The notes below the pieces were generated by a model. The model saw nothing but the letters and a program-made list of their open reading frames with translations, was not told the DNA's origin and did not search any database. The translations under genes and the position numbers were made by a program. Source: Cyprinodon diabolis (lineage: Eukaryota; Chordata; Actinopteri; Cyprinodontiformes; Cyprinodontidae). From it: a DNA stretch of 64,000 nt. Where the stretch lies: contig CM060069.1 in the NCBI GenBank assembly GCA_030533445.1, positions 5,438,716 through 5,502,715 on the forward strand, given 5' to 3'. Shown piece after piece: positions 44,258 to 56,000 of this stretch; within the stretch, counting starts at the first letter, position 1; every line of letters starts with the position of its first letter.

Positions 44258-45614
44258 TTAGAAAAGCTTGATGGAAACAGCAACATTCAAATTAACTCAC
44301 AAAATTTCACTTACAATACATTTTACACTCGTTTGAGCGAACTCCATCATTCCATCAGTTTTCTTTATTTAGCACCATCCATCTTGGCACCTACTGGTTC
44401 TTGTCTTTGTTTTAAAAAAAGCATGATGCTGCCAAGACCATGTTTCACCATGAGGGTTTGGTGTTTTGTAGGTATGTCTGGGCTAAGTGTATGTTCCACC
44501 CACACAGCTTGATAGCCACTTCTCTAAACTCACCACAGGTCTGTTGACTACTTCTCTGAACAATGCTAGCCCATTTTATTCCTCTTTCCATAACTTGATT
44601 GCTTGAACAAATCTCTGTGAGATACTGAAAGCTCTGGATATAATCTCACCCTGCTTTAATCTTCTACTGGAGCTGTCTGCTGTGTTTCTTCTTCCTCACC
44701 AGGCCCTTTATTTACTCATTTTCCCCAACCTTCACAGAAAATAGGAATGCAATCTGCAGAATTGCGCTTTTTGTGCCAAGTCCTCTGTAAACAATGCCTA
44801 AGGACAGGGGTTTTATATCCTAACATTTCCTCCTTCCTTCTGGTCACTGACCTTCAGGAGATGATCCCTCAGGTGATATGAGTAGATTGAAGCTCACTGG
44901 TTTTATTTTTTTTAGTAAACATTCAAAATTAGGGTATTTAAGTCCAACAGTGTCAACTCAAGTTTACATGTTTGCTTAACATGCATAAATTCAAGCACCA
45001 ATACATGCACACAATGTTCTCTTTCATGCAAAGTGCCCAGCAGGAATGTCGGCTGGAGGCCAACTCACAGCCTGTCCTTGACGGCTTCTAAACAAAGCTC
45101 AGGTTGGTCTGCCGAGGACCTCGGTCCGTTTACTTCAGCTGTACACTTAGTGCACTTTAAAGTCTTAAAGACTTTGCATGTAAACATGTGGTGCATCCAT
45201 CCAGCAGGCAACTACTTACAACATAAAACAATTGCATTTTGGTTTTGGTGTCTTATCACACTCTCTGTTGTTACTTTATACACACAGGAACTTTATGCAG
45301 GCAGGAGGCAAGGTAGACATACCCACTAAGACTGGGATATCAGGTCATTCTGCTCTTTAAAAGGTGATCTGGATGTCTGCTACATAATCAAAATGATCTG
45401 AAGTTTCAATTAAAGACATTTCGGATCCTTTTCAGAAGTCCTTCATCTGACCTCACAGTAGAAAAACAAAGCCTTATTGCTGCACACATGTCTGCAGTGG
45501 TTTTCCTTGTTTTAAATGCAGTGGGGGCATTGCTGATCAACTGTGCTAGGTTGCAGGTGACAGCTGCACAGTGGTGGCTGCTCCTCTCTGAAATATGTGA
45601 GGCCCTATAATGTT
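44258..45614. other. Intergenic, no gene recognised
   Basis: AT-rich sequence with old repeat-like text near 44380-44830 that was not assigned. Confidence 0.4.
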
Positions 45615-46730
45615 AATTTCAATTCAATTCAGGTGATTTATATATGGCCAATTCACAAGACCTGTCATCTTTATAGAAACAATTCAACCACATTGTTCCA
45701 AAGTTCTCTTATATGAAAACCAGCTGATTGGGACGACTCATTGACTCTTCAGCAATCCCTCACACTAAGCAAGGTTGTAGCGACAGTAGAGAGGAAAACT
45801 CCCTTTAACAGGAAGAAAATTCCAGTAAAACCAGGCTCAGTGTGAACAGCCATCTGCTGAGGCCGCCTGATGTTCAAGGAGACAGAAGCAAAGACACAAA
45901 ACATAACTGTCATCTAGCTCCACAGGCGGCCCCATCCAGGAAACACAGTGCATCGCAGACAAGCTCAGAGGCAGCTCCCATTTCAGAGAATGAAAGAGAA
46001 CACATACAGTTAGTCACTGTAAGAGAAACAGGACTACACTGAAAAACAGACCAAGCTGCAACATCTATAAACAAATGTGTTGATGGCAGCTGCACAGCTG
46101 ATATATCCCCTATCCATTCAGATCGAGCTTCGTGGTACAGGAAAGAAGGGGTTAAACCTGAAGTTGTCTCTCTACCCCAGTAATCCTGCTCCATGGTTCA
46201 AGCCTCTGATATTTCTCTACAGGCTGGTGTCACAGCCATACAGGAACAGACCAGGTGAAGCTACTATGAGAAAAAGCAGAGAGAGCATAACGTAAGAAAT
46301 TGAACTAACAAATACGGCATAATGGGAGAATAGAGATAGAATGAAGCACAATGGGGAAAAGGGGTCCCTGTGTCCTCCAGCAGTCTAAGCCTAAAGCAGC
46401 ATAACTGTAGAGATAGCTCAGGATAACTTAAGGCACTCTAACAAAAAGCTATAAAAGCTATAACGAAAGTTTAAAAAAACTTGTAGTTGGTTCAAGAAGA
46501 GTCTGATAACTAAAATATCTGCCCCCCCCCCCCCTCCCCACCCCCATTCTTCTTTTAGAAATTTTAGGAACCACTAGTAAACCTGCGAAGAACCTCAGAG
46601 CGAAGTGTTCTGTTAGTAACATAAGGAACAATCGGATCCCTGATGTAAGATGAAGCTTGGCCATTTAAGACTTTATATGTGAGAAGGAGGATTTTAAATT
46701 CTTATTAGATCCAAACCTCACGTATTGCAA
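45615..46730 (-). repeat. L2-type LINE 3' end, longest UTR copy
   Basis: Antisense from the tail (tcaattcaattcaggtgatt) to cttatatgtgagaaggagg near 46690. Positions 46540-46580 are the reverse of the GLLVIPRIS coding block read at 12550 in the sense copy, showing that the repeated UTR belongs to this LINE. A pure C-tract (46522-46535) interrupts it. Confidence 0.85.
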
Positions 46731-46937
46731 TATCAAACACATAAAATCATTAAAACGGGTGAAAATAGCTGCTGTGAAGCACTGTGGAATATTAAACTAC
46801 AGGAACCCCAGCAATAATTCAGTGTTGGGATCCAGAGGGTTGTCAACTTTTCTCCACCAGAGGGAGCCTGAGACCTTCTTCCTGAGGGCATGGGCCGACT
46901 TCTGCACACCTGTTCCCCATCTTCTCCATTTGGAGGC

Positions 46938-47435
46938 TTTAAAGCTACAGTGTGTAATTTTCAGCGACATCTACCGTCCAGACTGCAGACCGCAGCAACA
47001 TGAACATCTCCCCCCCACCGCTTCTCCCCCCCAACAGTACGGCGAGCGTTACGGGACAAAATGTCTTCCACGACGTCCGCATCACCTACCTTCTCAAGTG
47101 ATGAGGTTTGTTTACATAGATCATTTTAATACTGCCATCTATTGTTCAGTACCGTCTCAGCTCATCTCTCTCAACTTGCCGTAGTTACTTTCGAGCGTAA
47201 TGGGCGATCTCGCAATCGCTAGTTTGTTGGCTCTGCGCTGCCGTAGCGCAAAGATGTCTGCCTCCATGGCTGCGAGACCCGCTCCTATGTAATTATAAAT
47301 AACGAATTCTAAGGCAACGCAAATATTAAGGTTAAGAGGCTGAGCTCGTAGATGATGATAAATAACATAGTTATGTATAATATATTACATTTCTGACTGT
47401 ATATCCCTGTAATTATTACACACTGTAGCTTTAAA
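46938..47435. mobile_element. MITE with about 21-bp inverted ends
   Basis: 498 bp; left TTTAAAGCTACAGTGTGTAA, right the exact complement. TGGAGG stands just outside both ends, perhaps the remnant of a longer duplication. No coding capacity. Confidence 0.8.
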
Positions 47436-47890
47436 TGGAGGAGGAGACTGACACTTCTCTGCCAGAGTGTTGCCAGTAACGATCCTGAATAATCTGGAGA
47501 TCAACCAACCTACAAGACAAAACTCTCGCTGCCTGGAGCCTTACCTGTCTGCCCTCCACCGCCGCCTCTGACCTCAGCCCTCAACCTGCCGACCAGCCTC
47601 TGGACCCTCAAGGTTTCCCCCCACCGGTCAGAAACACCCCCCCAAACAGGTATTAATCCCAAACTACCGCCAAACAGCAAGTTTCCTGGATCCAGACTAA
47701 CCATTTCTGCCCTCCCCTAGTTGCCCCCCGAGATCAGCCTGACGAACCAATTTAGGAATCCATTTATCTTTGTCTGAAAATATTGTCAATAAACCTCACT
47801 ATTGTATTTCCTGTCTCTGGAGTGTTTCCTGCATGTGGGTTAGGAGACTCGACCTCAACATGACAACAAGATGACAGTTCTGACTGAATT
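47436..47890. repeat. Possible LTR-like or retroposon end
   Basis: ttgtcaataaacctcactat, tcctgtctctggagtgtttc and ctcgacctcaacatgac resemble a long-terminal-repeat end, as in fish gypsy elements. The matching partner LTR was not found, so this is tentative. The MITE at 46938-47435 may be inserted in the same unit. Confidence 0.3.
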
Positions 47891-48093
47891 ATCACTTTTT
47901 CTCACGACTCATGAGGAAAACCTCGCTGTTTGGCCACTGTCCTTCAGTGCATTGGCCATTTAGCATCGAGCAACCAGCATCATGACCCACCCCTGCTTCC
48001 CTCGAGGAGGTTTAGCCTCATTGGAAGTGACGATTCAGCATGTTATCCAATCAGGGCTGGACTTTCTCGCTAATTACCTCAGTAGACAAATTA

Positions 48094-48691
48094 AGGCCCC
48101 GTCCACACGAACTCAAAGTCATTTTCCAGAACGTTTGTCGTAAAGACAGAGACGTAAAATAAATGTGATTGTCCACATGAAAACGCTGCAAAATGTAAGG
48201 CCTGTAAGTGGCGCCGTGGTGCCAAAGCAAAAATAGGCGACGAAATGTTGGGCATGCGCACCAATATTTATACATGGTTGCCCTGCGGGTCCATTTTCGT
48301 GGTTCAGTCAAATTCAGGTGCTGAACTATGTCGTCGATATTGCTCTGTTCTTCCTGGAGATATTCCAGAAGAAGAAGATTCTGTTGTAAGCCCGACAGCA
48401 GGGTGAGTAGCATGAGCAGCACACAGTACGGCGCCATTGTTGTTGTGATACTGTGTCGCGCATGCGTGTTTAGAGGCGACGCTATGACACATGCGTGTAA
48501 AAAAAAAATGCGGTTAGAGCTTAAAGATGGAAACGCGAAAACGGCGTTTCAAAATCTTCCCACTCTGAAGGCCTGATAAAAAAAAGATCGTTTACAGACC
48601 CCCGAAACGCCGGCTTCGTATGGATGAGAGGCTGGTTTGGTGAAAAATTTGTGCGTTTAGGCCAGGGTTCGGCTTCGTGTGGACGGGGCCT
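48094..48691. mobile_element. Harbinger-like deletion derivative
   Basis: 598 bp; perfect 18-bp inverted ends AGGCCCCGTCCACACGAA. The minus strand holds an open frame (48437-48051) starting MAPYCVLLMLLTLLSGLQQN with LLLLEYLQEEQSN, like the first exon of some HARBI1-type transposases; no catalytic residues remain. Target duplication is not clean. Confidence 0.65.
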
Positions 48692-48727
48692 CAGACCTCA
48701 ACAGAGATTTCTGATAGAGGCTGACAG

Positions 48728-49320
48728 GCAATTCAATTCAGTTCAGTTCTTTTATAAATTGCACCAATTCACAACACATGTTATCTCAAGGCACTTTACA
48801 CTTCACCTGATCATACAGTCAGATTGATTCAAAGTTTTTTTATCTATCTAGAAAACCAGTTGATTTCATCGACTCATTGACTCAAAGGCAATCCCTCACA
48901 CAAAGCATGCTTGTCATGACAGTGGAGAAGAAAAACTCCCTTTAGCAGGAAGAAACCTCCAGCAGAACCGGGCTCAGTGTGATCTGCTGAGGCCGACTGG
49001 GGTTCAAGGAGACAGAAACTGACAGAGAAAGAAGCAGAGATCCAGGAAACACACAGCCAAGATGAAAAGAGCACATCCAGCCAGTCACAGTCAGAGAAAC
49101 AGGACTACACTGAAAAGCAGGCTGATCTCCAAGGATGGAGTCACAGCCAAACAGGAACAGACGAGGCAAAGCTATTATGAGAAAAAGCAGAGCGAGGATA
49201 ATGTTAGAGATTGACTAACAGATTCTGCAGAATGGGAGAATATATAAAGAATTAGGCAGAATGATGAAAAAGGGGTCCCTATGTCCTTCATAAGTCTAGG
49301 CCTATAGCAGCGTCCTGCTG
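48728..49320 (-). repeat. L2-type LINE 3' UTR, long fragment with tail
   Basis: Antisense from cagttcagttcttttataaa to tcctgctgcttcagaaag; it shows the full middle of the UTR, including cagccaaacaggaacagacg. Confidence 0.85.
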
Positions 49321-50016
49321 CTTCAGAAAGGAATATTTAATAAAAAAATCGCCACAGTAACTGCACACTTCCTTTCTCCTGCTAATGTTTGCGTCTTGGA
49401 TGTTTGTCTTTAATCTCTCCAATAATCTTTCTGATAACAGCTAAATTTGCTAGCAGGGCAGCTAACGTCCATCCATCCATATGTCCTGTGAGACCAACAG
49501 CAGTAATGAAAGAAGTAGCACCTACCACCTATTGATGGTAATCCAGAGCTACTGTATGTCAGCAGCTTCTTCCCTCCCTGTTTCATGAAGACCCTTTGAA
49601 CAGGAAAAACAAAGCTGAATTATATTGTTCAGAGGAAATGATTAACTCAGTTAGAAAAATGGAAAGCTTAATCAGTGTTCAATGTTTTCTCTAAATGGCT
49701 TTGAAACCACTTTTAGTCTTATAAATGCCAATGACTTTATTCCTCATCAGTTCTTTGTTTTGTCTTTTTTAACTGGGATATAATGTAACACTTCTAGAAT
49801 CTATTTTTTAGACATGATCTATTTTTATCTAATAAATAATTTCTTAAAGCCTACATTTTATACTCGGGAACGACTCTCAGTTTTAATCCAAACTTTAATG
49901 AGGAAATAGCAAAACTGATTGATTATCTGTCAAAGAAAAGCTGATCCACAGAATTTCAAACCACAAAACCTAAGAGTTGCTTTGCTGATGTTCCAACTTC
50001 CCCAGAGTGTCCTTAG
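49321..50016. other. Intergenic, no gene recognised
   Basis: Ordinary AT-rich sequence. Confidence 0.4.
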
Positions 50017-51194
50017 CAGTGATGGACGAGGTACTCAACAGTAGCACATGAGTAAAAGTACTGATGCTCAGTCAAATATACTCAACTACAAGTAAAAGTT
50101 ACTCGGTCTAACATCTAGTCAAGTACTGAAGTACTCACTTTTGAAAATACTGAAGTATTAGAAAGTACATGCATTTTAAAGAATTCAAAAATACTAATAA
50201 CATTTTCTAATATCAGTACATTTCTGTGTCATTTTCATAGTAATTTTAAAGAACCTTGTAACTTTCAGAAACCACCTGGTGCTGTCACGGTTGGGTTGAG
50301 GTTTTGAGGACCCAAATGTAGAGATCAGGAGGCAGAGGGGAGGCGTGAAGGTTTACTAAGTTAACTGAGGAAAATTTCCAAAATCCAAAGTACCAAAAAA
50401 ACAGAAAACTTCAGGGGAAAACTTACGCAGAGAGCCAGGAAAAGATGCGGAACCAGCACTGGGGAACTGCACAGGGAGAGTATATATAGGAGACAGAACA
50501 AAGACTGGACAAATGAGCTGACAAGGAACTGGTGTGGATGGAAACATCTAGAAGGAGAAAGGAAACAAACACAAGGGAGAAACAGAGAGTAACTCCAGAA
50601 CAAAACACTGCTAGAAAACAACTACAAATAGAAAGAAACTAAAAATAAACAGAGGGCAGAACCCTGACAGATGCCATATATTCTACACCACCTGTAAAGA
50701 ACATCAGCAAAAAAATGCCAAAAAAAGAGACACCTATTCTGATTATTATTTCTTATTTTAAAACAAACAAAAGAAAATAGGAGTGTCTTTCTACTCATAC
50801 TTTCACTATGGAATAGAGGTTTGAGGTTGAATCTATTACAACAAAGAAACTACAACTCTGCTTTGAGACTCATCCTACTGAACAACTTGGCCACATGTAC
50901 AAGTACATATAATATCTATCCTGAATTTTTCACATTTTTGGAATGTCATGTAAATCCCTAACACAGTGGTTTCCAAACGGTCAGTCCTATTGGCTGCTAT
51001 CTGCGATGCTGAAATTGGATTTCAAGAGAGAAAAACAGCAACATTGGATTTTTAAGCTAAGCTGAGCCAAAGGGAACATTTAACTAGCAGCTTCCTAGAA
51101 ATGGAGTGGAGGAGAAAGTTATAAGTACCCTCCAAAAAAGGACTCAAGTAAAAGTACCCAAAAAAGTACAGTAATCAAGTACTTTTCACCACTG
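50017..51194. mobile_element. hAT-like non-autonomous element, interrupted by family C
   Basis: Left end cagtgatggacgaggtact, right end (reverse complement) cagtggtgaaaagtacttga. The repeated aagtac and actcaagtaaaagtac motifs near both ends are typical of this fish hAT family. A family C copy sits at 50283-50669. A clear 8-bp duplication was not found (GTCCTTAG against CTCCAGGT). Confidence 0.7.
50283..50669 (+). mobile_element. Family C element, most complete copy
   Basis: 387 bp; tgtcacggttgggttgaggt at the left and gggcagaaccctgaca at the right. It is the reference for the copies at 1941-2505 and 12729-13225. Confidence 0.75.
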
Positions 51195-51590
51195 CTCCAG
51201 GTTAGTGTAGGATTAAGTGGAAACGAAAAAAGGTTAAAAAAAAGTTATTTGAAATAAATCTAATTCTTCCTGAATGTGTTTGGTTTTGTAAAGCAGATGG
51301 GAGATTGAAGGAAGAAGATGAGCAGTGAGGGTCCCTGATCAAAATTCTAACAAACCCTGTTTTAAGCTTTGTGCTCAACAAATCCAATACCCATGACGCC
51401 CTCTAGTGGACAATGTTTTACTACTCAGCCTAGAGGCTGAGATGGTCTTAAAATGAAAAGTCTGATCATATTCAGAATTCAAACTTCTGAAAGTACTTTA
51501 AATATATTAAAAAATGAAATTATTTCATACTCTTCAAAAAATGATAAGTGTTTTTATTTAAGAGTAATTTTCATGTGAATGTGCTTTACT
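51195..51590. other. Intergenic, no gene recognised
   Basis: Nothing assigned. Confidence 0.4.
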
Positions 51591-52160
51591 GGAGGCATCC
51601 ATGTTTGCCAAAGAACACTACTGCCGCCTACCGGTTTGTGACGTCACGGTACGGTATCGACTGTTGATCAAGTCCCAGTGCTGTATCTGGTGTTTGTCAC
51701 AACGCTCTATTATCCAAGTCATCTTGAAAACATTCTTCTTCTAAATGTTGGCTCCATATTACGTGTTTTTTCTCTGGCCAGAAGTTCGATGGCAAATCCT
51801 CCCTCTTCAAGTTGGCAATCTAACGACGAACCCGTCCGTGGAGGATCAGGAATCGGAAAAGTTAAATAAATCTTTTTTTTTTTCACTTTCACCCCATGTA
51901 TTCCAGCATCCAGCTGCCATGCACGTGGGCATTGTCAGTTTCCCTATAGCTCTGGTGAATTCCAATGGTGAAGTCCTCTGAAAATCTTCAATAATTGTTG
52001 TTGATTGCAGATTTGTCTAGTAGTTCCCATTGATTTTGCTTGTAAACCGGGGAGAATGGCGCTAGGCTTACCGCACCGTGGCATCACTGCCGGAAGATGG
52101 CAGGAGTCTGATGTTACTATAATTGGGCAAAAATGGCCGCTCCCAGACTCAACGATCACA
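51591..52160. repeat. Possible MITE, weak inverted ends
   Basis: Left ggaggcatccatgtttgcc resembles the reverse of the right end, gggagcggccatttttgccc. The interior is GC-richer (taccgcaccgtggcatcact). The open frame at 51678-51869 has no domain. Tentative. Confidence 0.35.
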
Positions 52161-53296
52161 ACAAAAATTATTATTTTTATTCTTTTACTGATTAACGTTG
52201 AATTTTATTAAATCACTGTGAACATATTAGTTTTAGGTATAGATAACAATCTACTGAACTTTCCTTGCTGACTTTTCCTCTAACTGTACCCATATAGGAG
52301 AATCTTGTTACCTGCAAATGCTAAGAAGTCAAGAATATTATTAAAGATGATAACACTTAGATAACTCAGATTATAGACTGGCTGACTTAAGGCAAGAATA
52401 AAAATAAAATAAAACTAGATCTTGGTAAAACATCTCATCATCTTTTTTGAACTTTGAGTAGGAGAGTTAATAAAACCGCAGTAGAAAAAAAAACATTCAT
52501 TCACTAAATCAGGCTGTCGACAGCAGTCATCCATCGTCCAACTGAGAGGACCGCAGAGTTCTGGCTCCAGAGGATCATGTCCCTCTATGGTTTCAGCAAC
52601 AGCAGTTTTCTTAACACACTGACCTCTTTCATCAGATGCATGATGAACAACACACACTCAACTGGTGTAAGTTTTTAATATGGGAAATACGGACTTCTGT
52701 GCAGGGCGGCATGACTTCACTGGGCGCCACCAGAAAATGATTAACTGTGATTTGAAAGACTTTTCAACTGTTTATTAATTTGCACATGAAGCTGATGAGA
52801 GAGAACACCCTGAGTTGTATGCATTTCAAGACACGGTTCATGTTGGTCTTAGAAGTCTGATGATGCTTAAGTTGGCGAAGCCTTGGATTAAATTAAGGGC
52901 TTATTTGTTCACTTCAAAGGAGTATACTAGTTTAACATCTTCCTTATCCAGACTGATCCAGCAATTCCCTTAAAAACCCTTAAAATTACAATACAAGATT
53001 TAGGAAATAGATTCTTGAAAAGGCAAAAAAGGAGACTTTCTTTTTTATTTATATTTTATTGCTTTTTTCTAGGGAAAGGGGAAGAGGGGAACAACACACA
53101 TTTCAATCTGAAAAACTTGAACTCACACAAAGAAAAGACAATTTGAAAAAATGTATTAATACAATTACTTAGACTTTGAGGATTTTGATTGATATGCATG
53201 AACAGTAGCAAAGAATAGGGCTGTTTCCCCCCAGACCTGAAACTGGTGGTGGAGTGGAGATAGACGAAGCTGGTTCAGTCCATGACTGCTGGCTGG
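52161..53296. other. Intergenic; one unassigned open frame
   Basis: The minus strand 52657-52415 reads 80 codons (HDPLEPELCGPLSWTMDD in the middle) with no recognised family. The rest has no visible gene. Confidence 0.35.
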
Positions 53297-54151
53297 CAGG
53301 GGTGAAAGTAATGAATTACATTTACTGAAGTTACTGTAATTGAGTACTTTTTATGAGTCACTTGTAATTTTCTGAGTAGTTTTTGAAATATGTAATTTTT
53401 TCTTTTACTCGAGTAAATTTTAACCTAAGTAGTTTTACTTTGCTAAATTTTAAACCCCCTCACGTTACTAAGTAAAAAAAAAAATAAAAATACTGATGAT
53501 ATAGAAATTAAATGTGGCCCTGCCTTGCATTTACCCTTTGTATTGTCTCATAATCCAGTGCTTCTGAAGATGGCAGTTGCTAATCACAATTTAGGGAGTA
53601 TGGACGAGGAAAGGCCTGAAGAGGAAACATATTCTGGAGACGAAAGCCATAACCCTTGGCCATATTTGGAAGGATTATTTGTTTTCAAATGCATAAAAGG
53701 GAACAATGTGATAATGCAGTGCAACATGTGCCTGCCCAGCAAAACGGAGCTTTCGGCTTTAAAACATCAACATCCAATTTACGAAAAAATGTGGCGGTAA
53801 GTTAGTTATCATGTTGTTGTCTGTTGGACAGCAGGATTGAAAATTGTTTGCACTTTATAGTACAGGTTGTGACTATCCTTGTGCTGTGAGGAAGTATGTT
53901 CCTTAGCCCAGCTGATCTTTTGCAAGTGTGGATGTCCATTGAAATACGCCTTGAAATCGATTAAAACACCTTGTGCTCAGTTCCATTCATGACTCATCCT
54001 TTTTTTTGCATTAAATTACTCAAAGTAACTAAGTAACTTTTGCTCAAATTACATTTTAAATTAAGTAATTTTGTACTTTTACTTGAGTAAATTTTGAGAT
54101 GGGTAATTTTACTTTTACTCTGAGTAGAATTTAGGCAAAGTAAAGACTCTG
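53297..54151. mobile_element. hAT non-autonomous transposon with perfect 8-bp duplication
   Basis: 855 bp between CTGGCTGG copies (53289-53296 and 54152-54159). Ends are caggggtgaaagtaa on the left and cagagtctttacttt (reverse complement) on the right. It contains an exon-like piece of a BED-finger protein (next entry). Confidence 0.9.
53570..53800 (+). pseudogene. hAT BED-type zinc-finger exon remnant
   Basis: From MAVANHNLGSMDEERPEEET the frame reads HNPWPYLEGLFVFKCIKGNN and IMQCNMCLPSKTELSALKHQ, then KMWR at a gtaagt donor (53799). The W-Y-F and CxxC pattern with KTELSA is like the N-terminal BED finger of hAT transposases. The expected His pair and the catalytic domain are missing, so it is a captured first exon. 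Confidence 0.6.
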
Positions 54152-54277
54152 CTGGCTGGCAAGAAAGTATGCTGAGCTTTATGGTGAGATCTAGTGGATT
54201 GTGTGAGCTGATACTAGAGCTTCACTCAGGGACCTGGAAGATGGAAGTCCAGTTGGGTAACACAAGTGAGCAAGCAT

Positions 54278-54362
54278 GAAGTGACAGTGGAGAGGAAAAA
54301 CTCCCCATTGCGAAGAAACCTCTGGCAGAAGCAGGCTCAACATGGCGGTCTTCTACCTGACC
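54278..54362 (-). repeat. L2-type LINE 3' UTR fragment
   Basis: gtgacagtggagaggaaaaa and gaagaaacctctggcagaa; about 85 bp. Confidence 0.75.
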
Positions 54363-54959
54363 GGTGAAGATGAGACAGGGAACGCAGTAAGAGTCCTGGA
54401 GGAATGACGTGCTGATAAAGCTTTAGCTACGATGGTGGAGGAGGAGCTGGAGGTGGATGAATTGAGGTCACGCAGCGCAACCTCCGCCTGCGCCCTAGGT
54501 AGCACACGAGTTGCGGATTGGAGACCTTTTTGGATGAACTTTGGATGCTGATTGGCTTTCATGGAGGTGTGGTTCAAAGCTGATTGGCTGTGTTGTAGGC
54601 GGATGTAGGAGAACAACCAGTTTATTCAGTTGAACTTCCAGCCAGGCTCCATTAAGAACAGAACTATGTACATACTTAGACTTAGACAGATTGATTTTGT
54701 CATCTTGTATACAAAAAGAAATTCCGTTTAAAACAGCTCTAAACAATTTTCTTTTTAAAAAATGCAGCCTTGAAAACAGTAATAAATAGATAAAAATAGT
54801 AACATGAACAAATGACTGTATATTTACAGTTCTAACATAATTTTTATTTTTTTTACATAAATTTACATACAGGGAGTTTGTCACATACATGTTAATACGA
54901 TAGGATACATTTTACATTATAAAGTCATAGTAATAAAGTCGGGCTGTTAGACCACTTGG

Positions 54960-55580
54960 CTGGAGCAAAGCAATAAGATTTCAACCATTGTTTTAAAAAA
55001 GTTGCCTTTTTTGCTTAACATGGGCTGTTATTTTTTTCCATCTTATATATTTCCCCCCACAATGTTTCTCCACGTACCAAGTGTTGGGCTTTCTTGTTGT
55101 AGCCATTTCCCTGTGATAACTTTTTTTGCTGGCCACCCAAATGGATGTTCATTAAGTATTTGTCCACTTTCAGCCAGTCTTGTGGAACACATCCCAGATA
55201 CAAAGCCTTAAAGTCCTCTCTGTCTGGAAATGTCTCGTAATGAGTTATGTATTTCTGACCAAAAGCTTTGAATTTTTGGGTAATCCCAAAAGACATGTCG
55301 GTGATTTGCCCTTTGTTGAACACATTGTCTCCAGTAGACAGGGGATGGGTCACTGAATTTAGATTTCTGGGATGGGGTAGTAAAATATTGAATAAAGTTC
55401 TTCCAGTTAAATTCCTGCCAGTTCATTGAACAGGAGCATCTCATTGATATTGCCGTATTCTTTTCCACTCTTCATCTGATATTTCACTACCTGTTTCCAT
55501 TTCCCATTTTACTTTAATATATGTGGAGTGAGTGTTGTTCTGTGACAAGCAGTTTATATGTGGCTGATATAATACCTTTA
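54960..55580 (-). pseudogene. L1-type LINE ORF2 C-terminal fragment
   Basis: Minus strand in two frames: FNWKNFIQYFTTPSQKSKFS, then RANHRHVFWDYPKIQSFW, then FKALYLGCVPQDWLKVDKYL and LWGEIYKMEKN. This is the conserved end of fish L1 (Swimmer-like) ORF2. A frameshift lies near 55330. Confidence 0.8.
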
Positions 55581-56000
55581 CTCCGGTTATGAATTATATG
55601 CACTTCTACACAGAGGCCTGGGAGCTTGAGGGTTCTGCGCAGTATCTTTGCTGTTCCTAGAACTGCACATTTGTGGACCGAAATGTCTGATGTATTTCCA
55701 GGGATCTGCTGTAACCACTCCTCAGGTTTGGGGGTCACTGCCCCGAGGGCCCCAATGACCATGGGTACGACTTATGCCTTGACCTCCCAGGTTTTCTCCA
55801 GCTCTTCTCTGAGCCCCTGCTATTTCTCTAGTTTCTTATGTTTCTTTTTCCTGATGTTGCAGTCACTTGGTATTGCTATGTCAACCACAACGGCTTTCCT
55901 CTGCTTTTTGTCCACCACCACAATGTCTGGTTGTTTTGTCATTACCATTGGGTCCATCTGAATAAAGTCCCACAGGATCTTGGCTCAGTCAACCATCTAT
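55581..56000 (-). pseudogene. R4/Dong-like LINE endonuclease-region fragment
   Basis: Minus strand reads MVMTKQPDIVVVDKKQRKAV, VVDIAIPSD and further on VIGALGAVTPKPEEWLQQIP with LGTAKILRRTLKLPG. The PDIVVVD...VVVDIAIP spacing suits a restriction-like endonuclease of the R4/Dong/Rex6 group. It directly adjoins the L1 fragment on the same strand. Confidence 0.6.

Noticed and set aside
46458..46664. Open frame reading GLLVVPKISKRR
   Set aside because: It is antisense to an L2 3' end copy; the match reflects LINE coding text, not a host gene.
52415..52657. 80-codon minus-strand open frame
   Set aside because: No recognisable family, splice context or codon signal; left unassigned.
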